From contig NZ_JAFMYW010000002.1 in assembly GCF_017353175.1 (NCBI RefSeq), forward strand, positions 992,001 to 1,056,000: 64,000 nucleotides of DNA, read 5' to 3'. The stretch is from Fibrella forsythiae. Its GTDB lineage: Bacteria > Bacteroidota > Bacteroidia > Cytophagales > Spirosomataceae. Positions within the stretch are counted from its first letter, which is position 1; every line of letters starts with the position of its first letter. Below are positions 16,450-24,354 of this stretch, in pieces. The notes under the pieces were generated by a model, which saw only the letters and a program-made list of their open reading frames with translations, was not told the origin of the DNA and did no database searches. The translations under genes and the position numbers were made by a program.

Positions 16450-19400
16450 ATGAAAAAAGTAAACCTTTATTTGATAAGGGGGATGAAACTCACGTTGATA
16501 CAACTAGTTCTTGCCATCCTTTTCACCGACGCCTCGCGGGCAACGAATGCCGATGCGCAGGATCTGCTCAACCGTCGATTAACGGTGCAGGTCCGTAATG
16601 AGAACATGCGGGCGGCGCTCCGGACCATTGAACGGGTGGCTGATGTCAAGTTCTCGTATAGCCCGCAGGTGGTACAATCAAAGCGGCTTGTGTCGCTGAA
16701 TGCCCAGAATACAACGCTCAAAGAAGTATTAGATCAACTGCTTATTCCCATTCAGGTACGGTATAGCGTTGCCGGTCAGCAGATTATCCTGAGCCGGCTG
16801 TCTGTTTCGCTGGCTGAACCTGCGCCAGAGCAACCGGAAAACATACCCGACGCTATTGTTGACCGGGTCATCTCGGGGACCGTCACCGACGAAAAAGGGG
16901 CTGTACTTCCCGGCGTCAGCGTCGTCATCAAAGGCACCACGCGAGGCTCGGTTACCGACGCCACCGGCAAATACCAGTTGACGATTCCTGATGGCCCACA
17001 GATTCTGACATTCAGCTTTGTTGGGTACGTTCTGCAGGACGTGACCGTTGAAAACCAGGCGTCGATTGTTGTTCAGCTTGAAGCAGATATCAAATCGCTG
17101 AATGAAGTGGTGGTAGTGGGTTACGGTACGCTCGACAAGAAGGAAGTAACCAGCGCCATTACCCACGTGTCGGGTCGTGACCTGTTAACGATTGGCGCCA
17201 CGAACCCCATCTCTGCCCTTCAGGGCAAAGTAGCCGGTCTGACGATCACCAATACTGGTGGTGGTGACCCAAACTCGATGCCGAGCATTCAGCTTCGGGG
17301 CGTATCCTCGCGTGATGCTGGTCTGGGGCCGCTCGTGGTCATCAACGGCGTACCGGGTGGTGTGCTGGAAAACATCAACCAGAATGATATCGAATCGATC
17401 GACGTGCTGAAAGGCGGGGCAGCTTCGGCCATTTATGGGACACGGGGGAGCAACGGGGTGATCATGATCACGACCAAAAAAGGCACCAAAGGCTATCAGG
17501 TCGACTACAATAGCTACGCGGCTTTCGATTTCGCTACGCTGCAACCAAAGGTGCTCAGTGCCGACGAGTTTCTGGCTCAGAAGCGCGGCACGGATTACGG
17601 CGCCAAGACCGACTGGCTAAAAGCCATTACCCGGCAGGCGGCGTTCACGTATAAACATACGTTGTCATTTTCGGGTGGTGATGCGAAAAACAACTACCGC
17701 GTAACGGCCGATTACCGAAACGCGGAAGGTATTGACCTGCGGGCCAACCGGGGCGAATATGGTGCCCGGCTTAGCCTGAACCACACATCGCCCAATAACC
17801 TGTATACCATCGGTGTCAATGTGGCTCCACGCTATTATACCAGCAGCAATGCCGATTATGGCGCTTACGATCAGGCCCTGACACTGAACCCGACATTGCC
17901 AATCAGAAGCCTCACCGACCCGACGCGGTATTACCAGATTCAGTCGGGTTTTACCTCGCCTTTCAACCCGGTTGAGCGGTTGCAGACCGAGCAAAGCGGC
18001 ACAGAGGCGAAATTCCTGGATTATAACGCCAGCCTGAAACTGAACATCCTGCCTACGTTGAACACGCAGGTGACCTGGGGGCAGTTTACCCGCGATTTTT
18101 TCGACTTCTTTTTCCGTCCTTCGACCTCGACTTATGCAGCTCAGTATGAAGGAGGCATGAACTCGGCTAGCCGGGCCTATAACAAGAATGATCAGCGCAG
18201 TCTGGAGTGGGTAGGCAACTATTCGCTCGATCTGCAGGCGCATTCGCTGAAGGTGCTGGCGGGTTATTCATACCAGTATTTTGTCAATTCGGGATTGTCG
18301 GCTGATAACCGCAATTTCCCGTCTGATGCCTTGACCTACAATAACTTAGGTACGGGTTTATACCAGCAGGTAGAAGGCCGGAATGGACTGGCGACATACA
18401 AGAATGACTCGAAACTGATCGCATTTTTCGGACGTGTCAACTACGGCTATCAGGACAAGTACCTGTTCTCGGCCAGTTTACGCCGCGAAGGGTCGTCGAA
18501 ATTCGGGTTTGATAACAAATGGGGAAATTTCCCTGCCGTATCGGCCGGATGGCGCATCAGCGAAGAGCCTTTCATGAAAGGACGTACCTGGATCAATGAA
18601 CTGAAACTACGGGCCGACTATGGCGTAACGGGTAACCAGGATTTTGGTAATTACCTTTCGCTGGATACGTATTCGGGGTATGGCTATTATCTGCTCAATG
18701 GGGTGCAATACCAGGTTTGGGGACCCAGCCAGAACACGAACTATACCCTGCGTTGGGAAACGGCTCAAAACCTGAATTTCGGGGCTGATTTCGCCTTCTT
18801 CAACAATAAACTGTCGGGGAGCATCAACTACTACACCCGCAAGAATACCGATCTGCTGGGGAACTACACGGTGCAACTGCCCCCAAACATTCAGGGACAG
18901 ACCTACGCCAATGTGGGCAGTATGCAGAACTCAGGTATTGAGTTGCAACTGAATGCGACGATTGTTGACAAACCGAATTTCAAATACAACCTGTCTTTTG
19001 CCGGCGCAACCAACAGTAACAAATTCGTGTCATTTTCAAACGATGCCTACAAGGGCCAGAGCTACGTTGACGTTGTTGGGTTGCCCGCGCCAGGTAGTCC
19101 GGGTACGGCGCAGCGGCTCCAGGAAGGGCAGCGCATTGGTACATTCTACATGCTGAAATCGGCTGGTGTGGGTACCGATGGTAAGTTGCAGGTGTACAAC
19201 AAGATAGGCGAGATCATTCCGGCAGATAAAGCCAATAATGATGATAAACAGGTAGTTGGAAACGGCTTGCCCCAGCTGACCCTTAGCCTGAACAATTCGT
19301 TTTCGTACAAAAAATGGGATGCTACGGTGTTTTTCCGGGGAAGCTTTGGCTACAAAATCTTCAACACGCAAGCCTTCTACACCGGTACGCCCTCGACCCA

Positions 19401-19740
19401 ATCGAATGCCAACGTGCTGACATCGGCCTACGGAAGCAGTAAATACGCGCTGCTGACCAACCAGGCCACAACGGTGATCCTGTCCGACTATTTTCTGGAG
19501 AATGGGTCATTCCTGAAACTCGACAATGCCTCGATCGGCTACAATCCGCGTGTCACTTCGAAGGTGGTGCGGTCGGTGCGGGTGTATGCGGCGGCGAAGA
19601 ACATGGTCACGTTTACCAGCTTCACCGGCGGCGACCCCGACCGGTACCCCGTGAATGGCCTGTATCCCGGTATTAACTCGTCTCGCTCATACTACCCGAC
19701 CACCACGCAGGTGCTGGTTGGTATTCAGCTAGGTCTATAA
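16450..19740 (+). CDS. SusC/RagA-family TonB-linked outer-membrane protein
   Basis: A 1096-residue TonB-dependent transporter. Signal peptide (1-37), then an STN domain that contacts FecR (about 38-108), a carboxypeptidase-regulatory-like domain (about 138-215, VISGTVTDEKGAVLPGVSVV), a plug (about 216-330, VVVVGYGTLDKKEVTSAI and GSNGVIMITTKKG) and a 22-strand barrel to the end. It imports oligomers bound by the SusD lipoprotein encoded 18 nt downstream. The ATG at 16450 gives the signal peptide MKKVNLYLIRG; longer in-frame starts are not supported. The substrate is unknown because no glycoside hydrolase is in the locus. Confidence 0.95.
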   Translation: MKKVNLYLIRGMKLTLIQLVLAILFTDASRATNADAQDLLNRRLTVQVRNENMRAALRTIERVADVKFSYSPQVVQSKRLVSLNAQNTTLKEVLDQLLIPIQVRYSVAGQQIILSRLSVSLAEPAPEQPENIPDAIVDRVISGTVTDEKGAVLPGVSVVIKGTTRGSVTDATGKYQLTIPDGPQILTFSFVGYVLQDVTVENQASIVVQLEADIKSLNEVVVVGYGTLDKKEVTSAITHVSGRDLLTIGATNPISALQGKVAGLTITNTGGGDPNSMPSIQLRGVSSRDAGLGPLVVINGVPGGVLENINQNDIESIDVLKGGAASAIYGTRGSNGVIMITTKKGTKGYQVDYNSYAAFDFATLQPKVLSADEFLAQKRGTDYGAKTDWLKAITRQAAFTYKHTLSFSGGDAKNNYRVTADYRNAEGIDLRANRGEYGARLSLNHTSPNNLYTIGVNVAPRYYTSSNADYGAYDQALTLNPTLPIRSLTDPTRYYQIQSGFTSPFNPVERLQTEQSGTEAKFLDYNASLKLNILPTLNTQVTWGQFTRDFFDFFFRPSTSTYAAQYEGGMNSASRAYNKNDQRSLEWVGNYSLDLQAHSLKVLAGYSYQYFVNSGLSADNRNFPSDALTYNNLGTGLYQQVEGRNGLATYKNDSKLIAFFGRVNYGYQDKYLFSASLRREGSSKFGFDNKWGNFPAVSAGWRISEEPFMKGRTWINELKLRADYGVTGNQDFGNYLSLDTYSGYGYYLLNGVQYQVWGPSQNTNYTLRWETAQNLNFGADFAFFNNKLSGSINYYTRKNTDLLGNYTVQLPPNIQGQTYANVGSMQNSGIELQLNATIVDKPNFKYNLSFAGATNSNKFVSFSNDAYKGQSYVDVVGLPAPGSPGTAQRLQEGQRIGTFYMLKSAGVGTDGKLQVYNKIGEIIPADKANNDDKQVVGNGLPQLTLSLNNSFSYKKWDATVFFRGSFGYKIFNTQAFYTGTPSTQSNANVLTSAYGSSKYALLTNQATTVILSDYFLENGSFLKLDNASIGYNPRVTSKVVRSVRVYAAAKNMVTFTSFTGGDPDRYPVNGLYPGINSSRSYYPTTTQVLVGIQLGL

Positions 19741-19758
19741 CTCTCGACGTTACAACAG

Positions 19759-21468
19759 ATGACTATCCGTACATTTTTTTCCTATGTGTCTGCACTTTGC
19801 CTGGGCACAGCTTTATTTGCCAGCTGTACCAAGCTGGATGAAACGCTCTACGACCGGGTTACGTCCGGCAACTTCTTCCAGACCCGCGACGATGTGTACC
19901 GCTCGTTTTTGCGGACTTTCGAACACGGCTACTGGACGGTGCAGGGGGCGCAGTTTATCATGCAGGAATTGCCCGCCGACCAACTCATGACGCCCAACCG
20001 CGAGGGTGACTGGTATGACGGTGGCCAGTACATTCGCGCACACGGTCACACCTGGACCTCGCAGGATAGCTGGTGTAACGACGGCTGGAATAACCTGTAT
20101 CAAGGTGTTACGCTGGCTACCAATTCACTGCAGGATATTCAGGGAATTGACCCGGCAAAGTTTAACCTGAGTGTTGCGCAACAGCAACAACTTATCGCTG
20201 AGCTGCGGACTATGCGCGCCTGGTATTACATCCGGCTGTTTGATCTGTATCGGAATCTGGAGATCATCACCGCTGTGAAAGGACAGACGACCGGTACCAC
20301 CCAGTCGACGCCGCAGCAAACCTTTGCGTTTATCGAAACGGAGTTGAAAGAATCATTGCCGTTGCTGGCTGCCAAAGGTGACGCCGGTACCGAGCAGTTT
20401 CAGGGCCGCTGGACCAAAGCAGGAGCCATGACGTTACTTGCCCGGTTGTACCTGAACGCGAAAGTCTACATCGGTCAGGACCGATACGCCGACTGCGCCA
20501 CAATCTGTCAGGACATTATAGATGGTAAATACGGTGCTTATTCGGTTGCTACCCGTTGGGATGCGCCTTACGACTGGAACAACGATCAGTCGGCAGAGAC
20601 TATTTTTGCCTTCCCAGGTACGTTTGGCCGGTCACACTGGCAATATGATGGGGGCATGTATTTTTGGATGATGCCATTCAACGCGGCGCAAGGGTACATG
20701 AGCTTTACCGATTTTGGAAACGCGAACCCACGGTATGCGTTGCAACCCGGCCGTAATGTCGATAGCCTGGAATATTCATTCGCGCTGGGCAAACCGTTTA
20801 TTAAATTCCAGAAATACGCCGATGATGTGCGGCTGAAGAAGTACCGGAACCTGGGCAACAGCCAGCGCGAGGGAATGTTCCTGTACGGCTACCTGACCTA
20901 CAACAATAACCGCGACACCGTGCGAAGCACCCGCGATTATACGCTGTACATCCGCGATCAGGTGGGTTGGTTCAAAAAGACGAAGCCCGGTCAGGTGTTG
21001 GCCGATAAGGAATCGAATATGAATCATGCCGACCAGAATTCAGGCATCTACGTCACGAAATACCCGGTGTACCCCTCGAGTGATGTGCACAAGATCGAGT
21101 CCGATTATGCCGAGATCCGCCTGGCCGAAGTATACTACACGCTGGCCGAATGTCGGTTTCGGTTAGGTAACAAAACCCAGGCGGCTCAGTTACTGAACAC
21201 GGTCCGCAAGCGGTATTACCCGGCTGGTTCACCAAGCCTGTACCCAACAGATGGCAGCACGCTAACGGAACAGGAACTGCTCGACGAGTGGGGCCGTGAG
21301 TTCGTAGCGGAAGGTCGCCGCCGAACGGATCTGATCCGGTTCGATAAATTCAACACAGGTACGTGGTGGGATAAACAACCCGACGCCGACGATCACACCA
21401 AGATCTTCCCGATCGGTTTCAATGTCCTGAACGTGTCGCCTCAATTGAAACAAAATCCGGGATATTAA
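19759..21468 (+). CDS. SusD/RagB-family nutrient-binding outer-membrane lipoprotein
   Basis: A 569-residue surface lipoprotein with a lipobox FASC (Cys near 22) and the SusD N-terminus LDETLYDRVTSGNFFQTRDD. The TPR-like core includes LRTMRAWYYIRLFDLYRN, ARLYLNAKVYIGQDRYADC and, near the end, LAECRFRLGN and EWGREFVAEGRRRTDLIRFDKF. It caps the SusC barrel and delivers ligand. It follows susC by 18 nt and is surely co-transcribed with it. Confidence 0.95.
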   Translation: MTIRTFFSYVSALCLGTALFASCTKLDETLYDRVTSGNFFQTRDDVYRSFLRTFEHGYWTVQGAQFIMQELPADQLMTPNREGDWYDGGQYIRAHGHTWTSQDSWCNDGWNNLYQGVTLATNSLQDIQGIDPAKFNLSVAQQQQLIAELRTMRAWYYIRLFDLYRNLEIITAVKGQTTGTTQSTPQQTFAFIETELKESLPLLAAKGDAGTEQFQGRWTKAGAMTLLARLYLNAKVYIGQDRYADCATICQDIIDGKYGAYSVATRWDAPYDWNNDQSAETIFAFPGTFGRSHWQYDGGMYFWMMPFNAAQGYMSFTDFGNANPRYALQPGRNVDSLEYSFALGKPFIKFQKYADDVRLKKYRNLGNSQREGMFLYGYLTYNNNRDTVRSTRDYTLYIRDQVGWFKKTKPGQVLADKESNMNHADQNSGIYVTKYPVYPSSDVHKIESDYAEIRLAEVYYTLAECRFRLGNKTQAAQLLNTVRKRYYPAGSPSLYPTDGSTLTEQELLDEWGREFVAEGRRRTDLIRFDKFNTGTWWDKQPDADDHTKIFPIGFNVLNVSPQLKQNPGY

Positions 21469-21540
21469 CTGATTTGGGATGGTGGATTGGGAGTTTTGGA
21501 TTTTTGCTGAGGCAGTAACAACAAGGTAGACCACCGTGGT

Positions 21541-21714
21541 AATCAGCTTTTCAGTAAAGCTGATTCTACATAGCGTATTACTTTCGCGCGTCCCTTCGAC
21601 AAGCTCAGGGTGACATCGGGGTGGCGGACCACTCCCACTCAGGTTCATCATGAACATTTGGATGTGAGTTGTCACCCTGAGCCTATCGAAGGGACGCGCG
21701 TCAGCAATACGCTA
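21541..21714. repeat. Compound inverted repeats between susD and esterase genes
   Basis: The gap has a small perfect hairpin (21541-21550 with 21556-21565). It also has a large inverted repeat: arms 21571-21614 and 21671-21714, each 44 nt, with about seven mismatches. The arm core is CGTCCCTTCGACAAGCTCAG followed by GGTGAC, a sequence I recall as widespread in bacterial intergenic DNA. A 15-nt piece of the same core recurs at about 13937-13951 in the opposite orientation. It probably acts as a repeat element and mRNA stabiliser or terminator. Confidence 0.8.
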
Positions 21715-21744
21715 ACTCAATCCTGGACTTACTCACTATAAATC

Positions 21745-22620
21745 ATGATCCGACTTACACTTGCTCTGGCTCTGCTATTATCCGTTTCTATCATTGCTAA
21801 CGCACAGGTGCTCAGCGATTCGATTTTGGTTGAGGGAAATTACCGGACGTTTTATTTCAACAAACCACCGGATACCTTCCGAAAACCGAGCCTGGTGTTT
21901 GTACTGCACGGATCGGGTGGGAATGGGCGTGACATGATGAAAGCGGCCGTGAAAATGGATCAGCAGGCGGCTAACGAGAATACGCTGGTGGTTTATCCAA
22001 GCGGCTACAAACGCTACTGGAATGAGTGTCGAAAGTCGTCACCGGCGCAGGCCAACGTAGAAAACGTGAACGAGCAGGCGTTTTTCGACGGGATGATCCA
22101 GTATTTCAGGAAGCGGTACAGCGTCGATACGAAACACGTGTTTGCCGTGGGTACGTCGGGTGGCGGGCATATGGCCTACAAACTGGCCCTGACCATGCCG
22201 CGCGCCTTCCGGGCTATCACGGCCATTATTGCCAACCTGCCCGACACAACGAATCTGGATTGTGAACCGGCTGGCAAGGCAGTACCCGTCATGATCATTA
22301 ACGGTACCGACGATACTACGAACCCCTACAACGGCGGCGTGGTGGTGCTGGGCAAAAATATGAACATGGGGGCTGTACGATCGACGGACAGAACGCTGGC
22401 TTATTGGGCTAATCTGGCTCACTACCAGGGGAAGCCAACAATGGAGAATGTGCCTGACACCGACCCGAACGACGGCAAAATTGTTGAACGTTATATGTAC
22501 AAAGAAAAAGGCAAGCCCGAAATCGTGTTGTTAAAAGTGAACGGTGGCAAGCACGATTACCCCAACGATATCGACGTGCATCTGGAAGCACTCGCTTTTT
22601 TCAAGCGCCAAATCCAATAG
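21745..22620 (+). CDS. Secreted CE1/PHB-depolymerase-like esterase
   Basis: A 291-residue alpha/beta hydrolase with an N-terminal signal peptide (1-21, ending IANAQ). The oxyanion-hole motif VFVLHGSGGNGRDM lies near 53-66, the nucleophile elbow VGTSGGG near 136-142, the acid in NGTDDTTNP near 189-197 and the likely catalytic His in GGKHDYP near 272-278. The closest family type is LpqC/feruloyl esterase (CE1). The nearby SusC/SusD pair suggests it trims ester groups from a polysaccharide or lignocellulose fragment. That pairing is inferred, as 276 nt with strong hairpins separate it from susD. Confidence 0.82.
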   Translation: MIRLTLALALLLSVSIIANAQVLSDSILVEGNYRTFYFNKPPDTFRKPSLVFVLHGSGGNGRDMMKAAVKMDQQAANENTLVVYPSGYKRYWNECRKSSPAQANVENVNEQAFFDGMIQYFRKRYSVDTKHVFAVGTSGGGHMAYKLALTMPRAFRAITAIIANLPDTTNLDCEPAGKAVPVMIINGTDDTTNPYNGGVVVLGKNMNMGAVRSTDRTLAYWANLAHYQGKPTMENVPDTDPNDGKIVERYMYKEKGKPEIVLLKVNGGKHDYPNDIDVHLEALAFFKRQIQ

Positions 22621-22669
22621 GATGCGTTGCTGTCTATGACGCGCGGAACAACGTACCTAATGCCTTATA

Positions 22670-23752
22670 CTACTGGATCGTAGCGCCTTTTCTTGCTTTT
22701 TGTAATCCGTTGACTTTTAGCTTGAACAACGACGGCCAGTTTTTGCCGGTCACGTATAAAGCGCCTTCTTCCAGGCGGTAGGCAATGCCATTGAGCACGT
22801 TCTCTCTTGTGTTGACACCAGCGGGCAGGATGGCATCCATTACTAGTTCACCCACTACTTTTCCCGTTGCCAGATCAATCTGGACGATCCGGTTCGTTTG
22901 CCATACATTGGCCAGCACGTAGCCATTAACGTACTCCAGTTCGTTGAGATTCACTACCGGCCCGTTGTTGTCATAAACGGCTAACTCACCCGTTCGTTGC
23001 AGGGTAGGGGTATAGAAAACAAGTCGGTTAGAACCATCGCTCATGATCAGCGTGGTGTCTCGGTGCGTAAGACCCCAACCCTGGGTGTGGTAGGCGAAGC
23101 TGTTATCCTGCACTAGGTCTTTGGTATACCGAAAGCACTGCCCCGACGTCCAGGTCAGTTGATACACGTGATTGCCGACCACCGTAATGCCTTCGCCAAA
23201 ATGCTGCTCCGGTAGCGATACAGATTGCTGGATGGTGCCGGTTTTAAGATCGACTTTCATGAGTTTGGACTGCCCGTTCAAGCCTGTCCCTTCATACAGC
23301 GTCCCCTGATCGAATTCGAGGCCCTGAGTAAAGCTGCTGGTCTGGTGTGGGTACGTTTGCAGCAAGGCATACGTCAGTTTCTGCGGTGTTACGTCCGACC
23401 AAAGATCAACGGAGAGGGTATCAGCCCTTCGCTCTTTGTTGGCTGACAAACCTTGCACAACGAGCTGATGACGCCCAACCGTATTACCCGTAGCGACGAT
23501 GCGAATACTGTCTGTAGCCACTGTCTTCATCAGTAAAACTGCCCCGTCCCAGAAAACGGATAACTGGTGGAGCGGCTGACTAAGCTGAATCGTAACCGAA
23601 TCGCCGGGCTGATAGCCTGTTTTGGTCAACGCCGCTACCGCAGGCTTAAGCTCGATGTCGGGGGGCGCTTCTGTCGGCTTTTTCGCCTGGCAACCAAACA
23701 ACATCAAGCCAAACAAGCATAAACCAGGTAGTGAGCGGGACAGGCGAATCAT
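22670..23752 (-). CDS. Glutaminyl-peptide cyclotransferase (beta-propeller type) lipoprotein
   Basis: A 360-residue lipoprotein with lipobox LFGC near residue 21. An Ig-like region (about 35-125) leads into a five-bladed propeller typical of plant/bacterial glutamine cyclotransferase. Landmarks are YPHQTSSFTQGLEFDQGTLYEGTGLNGQS, EQHFGEGITVVGNHVYQLTW, GWGLTHRDTTLIMSDGSN, NELEYVNGYVLANVW and VLNGIAY. It converts N-terminal Gln to pyroglutamate, and in Bacteroidota often acts on lipoprotein or T9SS cargo ends. The ATG at 23752 is preferred over a TTG two codons upstream. Confidence 0.9.
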   Translation of the reverse strand: MIRLSRSLPGLCLFGLMLFGCQAKKPTEAPPDIELKPAVAALTKTGYQPGDSVTIQLSQPLHQLSVFWDGAVLLMKTVATDSIRIVATGNTVGRHQLVVQGLSANKERRADTLSVDLWSDVTPQKLTYALLQTYPHQTSSFTQGLEFDQGTLYEGTGLNGQSKLMKVDLKTGTIQQSVSLPEQHFGEGITVVGNHVYQLTWTSGQCFRYTKDLVQDNSFAYHTQGWGLTHRDTTLIMSDGSNRLVFYTPTLQRTGELAVYDNNGPVVNLNELEYVNGYVLANVWQTNRIVQIDLATGKVVGELVMDAILPAGVNTRENVLNGIAYRLEEGALYVTGKNWPSLFKLKVNGLQKARKGATIQ

Positions 23753-23974
23753 GCACAATAATACGTGTCGTTCGGGGCATTGCCAACGCAGTTTCTGGTA
23801 CAGTGACCTGGACGATAGACGATGGCCACCGGTAAAACGGATGGATTTCCCCTATTTATTGATCGGCAAAGTAGGCTACCCGATACACTCACTTCTGTTT
23901 TGACTGGTGGGTCGCCAAAGGCATGCTACCTGAACCAGAGGACCAAATCATTGTACCCGTAAACGCTGTTCATT

Positions 23975-24271
23975 ATGTATGCACGAATTGTTCAGGTGCC
24001 TCTGTTACCTGATGCTATCGCCAAAGCCACTGATTACTTCCGCGAGTCGGTAGGGCCAGCCCTCAAGAAACATCAGGGCTTCAAAAACAGCCGATTTTTG
24101 GTTGATTCAACAAATAATCGTTGCCTGATGGTCACGCTCTGGGATTCGGAAGAAAACCGAACGGCTGCTGAATCAAACGGGTTTCTGCAGGATGTACTGA
24201 AGAATATGAAGCCTTACTTTGCGGGTCAGCCCGTGGTTGACTATTACGAAGTAGCCGTACAAATTGCCTAA
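23975..24271 (+). CDS. Small ABM-like (dimeric alpha/beta barrel) protein
   Basis: A 98-residue cytoplasmic protein. The pattern MYARIVQVPLLPD, YFRESVGPALKKHQGFKNSRFLVD, LMVTLWDSEENRTAAES and a final YYEVAVQIA matches the antibiotic-biosynthesis-monooxygenase-like ferredoxin fold. Members act as small oxygenases, heme-degrading enzymes or stress proteins; the substrate here is unknown. It converges on the S9 peptidase gene across a bidirectional terminator. Confidence 0.7.
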   Translation: MYARIVQVPLLPDAIAKATDYFRESVGPALKKHQGFKNSRFLVDSTNNRCLMVTLWDSEENRTAAESNGFLQDVLKNMKPYFAGQPVVDYYEVAVQIA

Positions 24272-24274
24272 CAT

Positions 24275-24335
24275 AAAGTGCCCTGTTTAGTGGCAGACGG
24301 TTGACGTTCTCTGCTACTAAACAGGGCACTTTTTA
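24275..24335. terminator. Bidirectional hairpin terminator
   Basis: A long stem (AAAGTGCCCTGTTTAGT with its inverted copy, plus further pairing of GGCAGA with TCTGCT) closes the gap between the convergent ABM-like and S9 peptidase genes. A T-run follows on both strands, so it can end both transcripts. Confidence 0.85.
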
Positions 24336-24354
24336 AGGCGGAATCTCCAGCCTT

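Noticed and set aside
16204-16503. Minus-strand 99-residue open frame overlapping the susC start
   Set aside because: It contains the terminator hairpin and has no domain pattern; a non-coding antisense RNA is the better explanation.
21585-21700. Insertion sequence ends
   Set aside because: Inverted arms are only about 100 nt apart with no transposase between and no target duplication seen.
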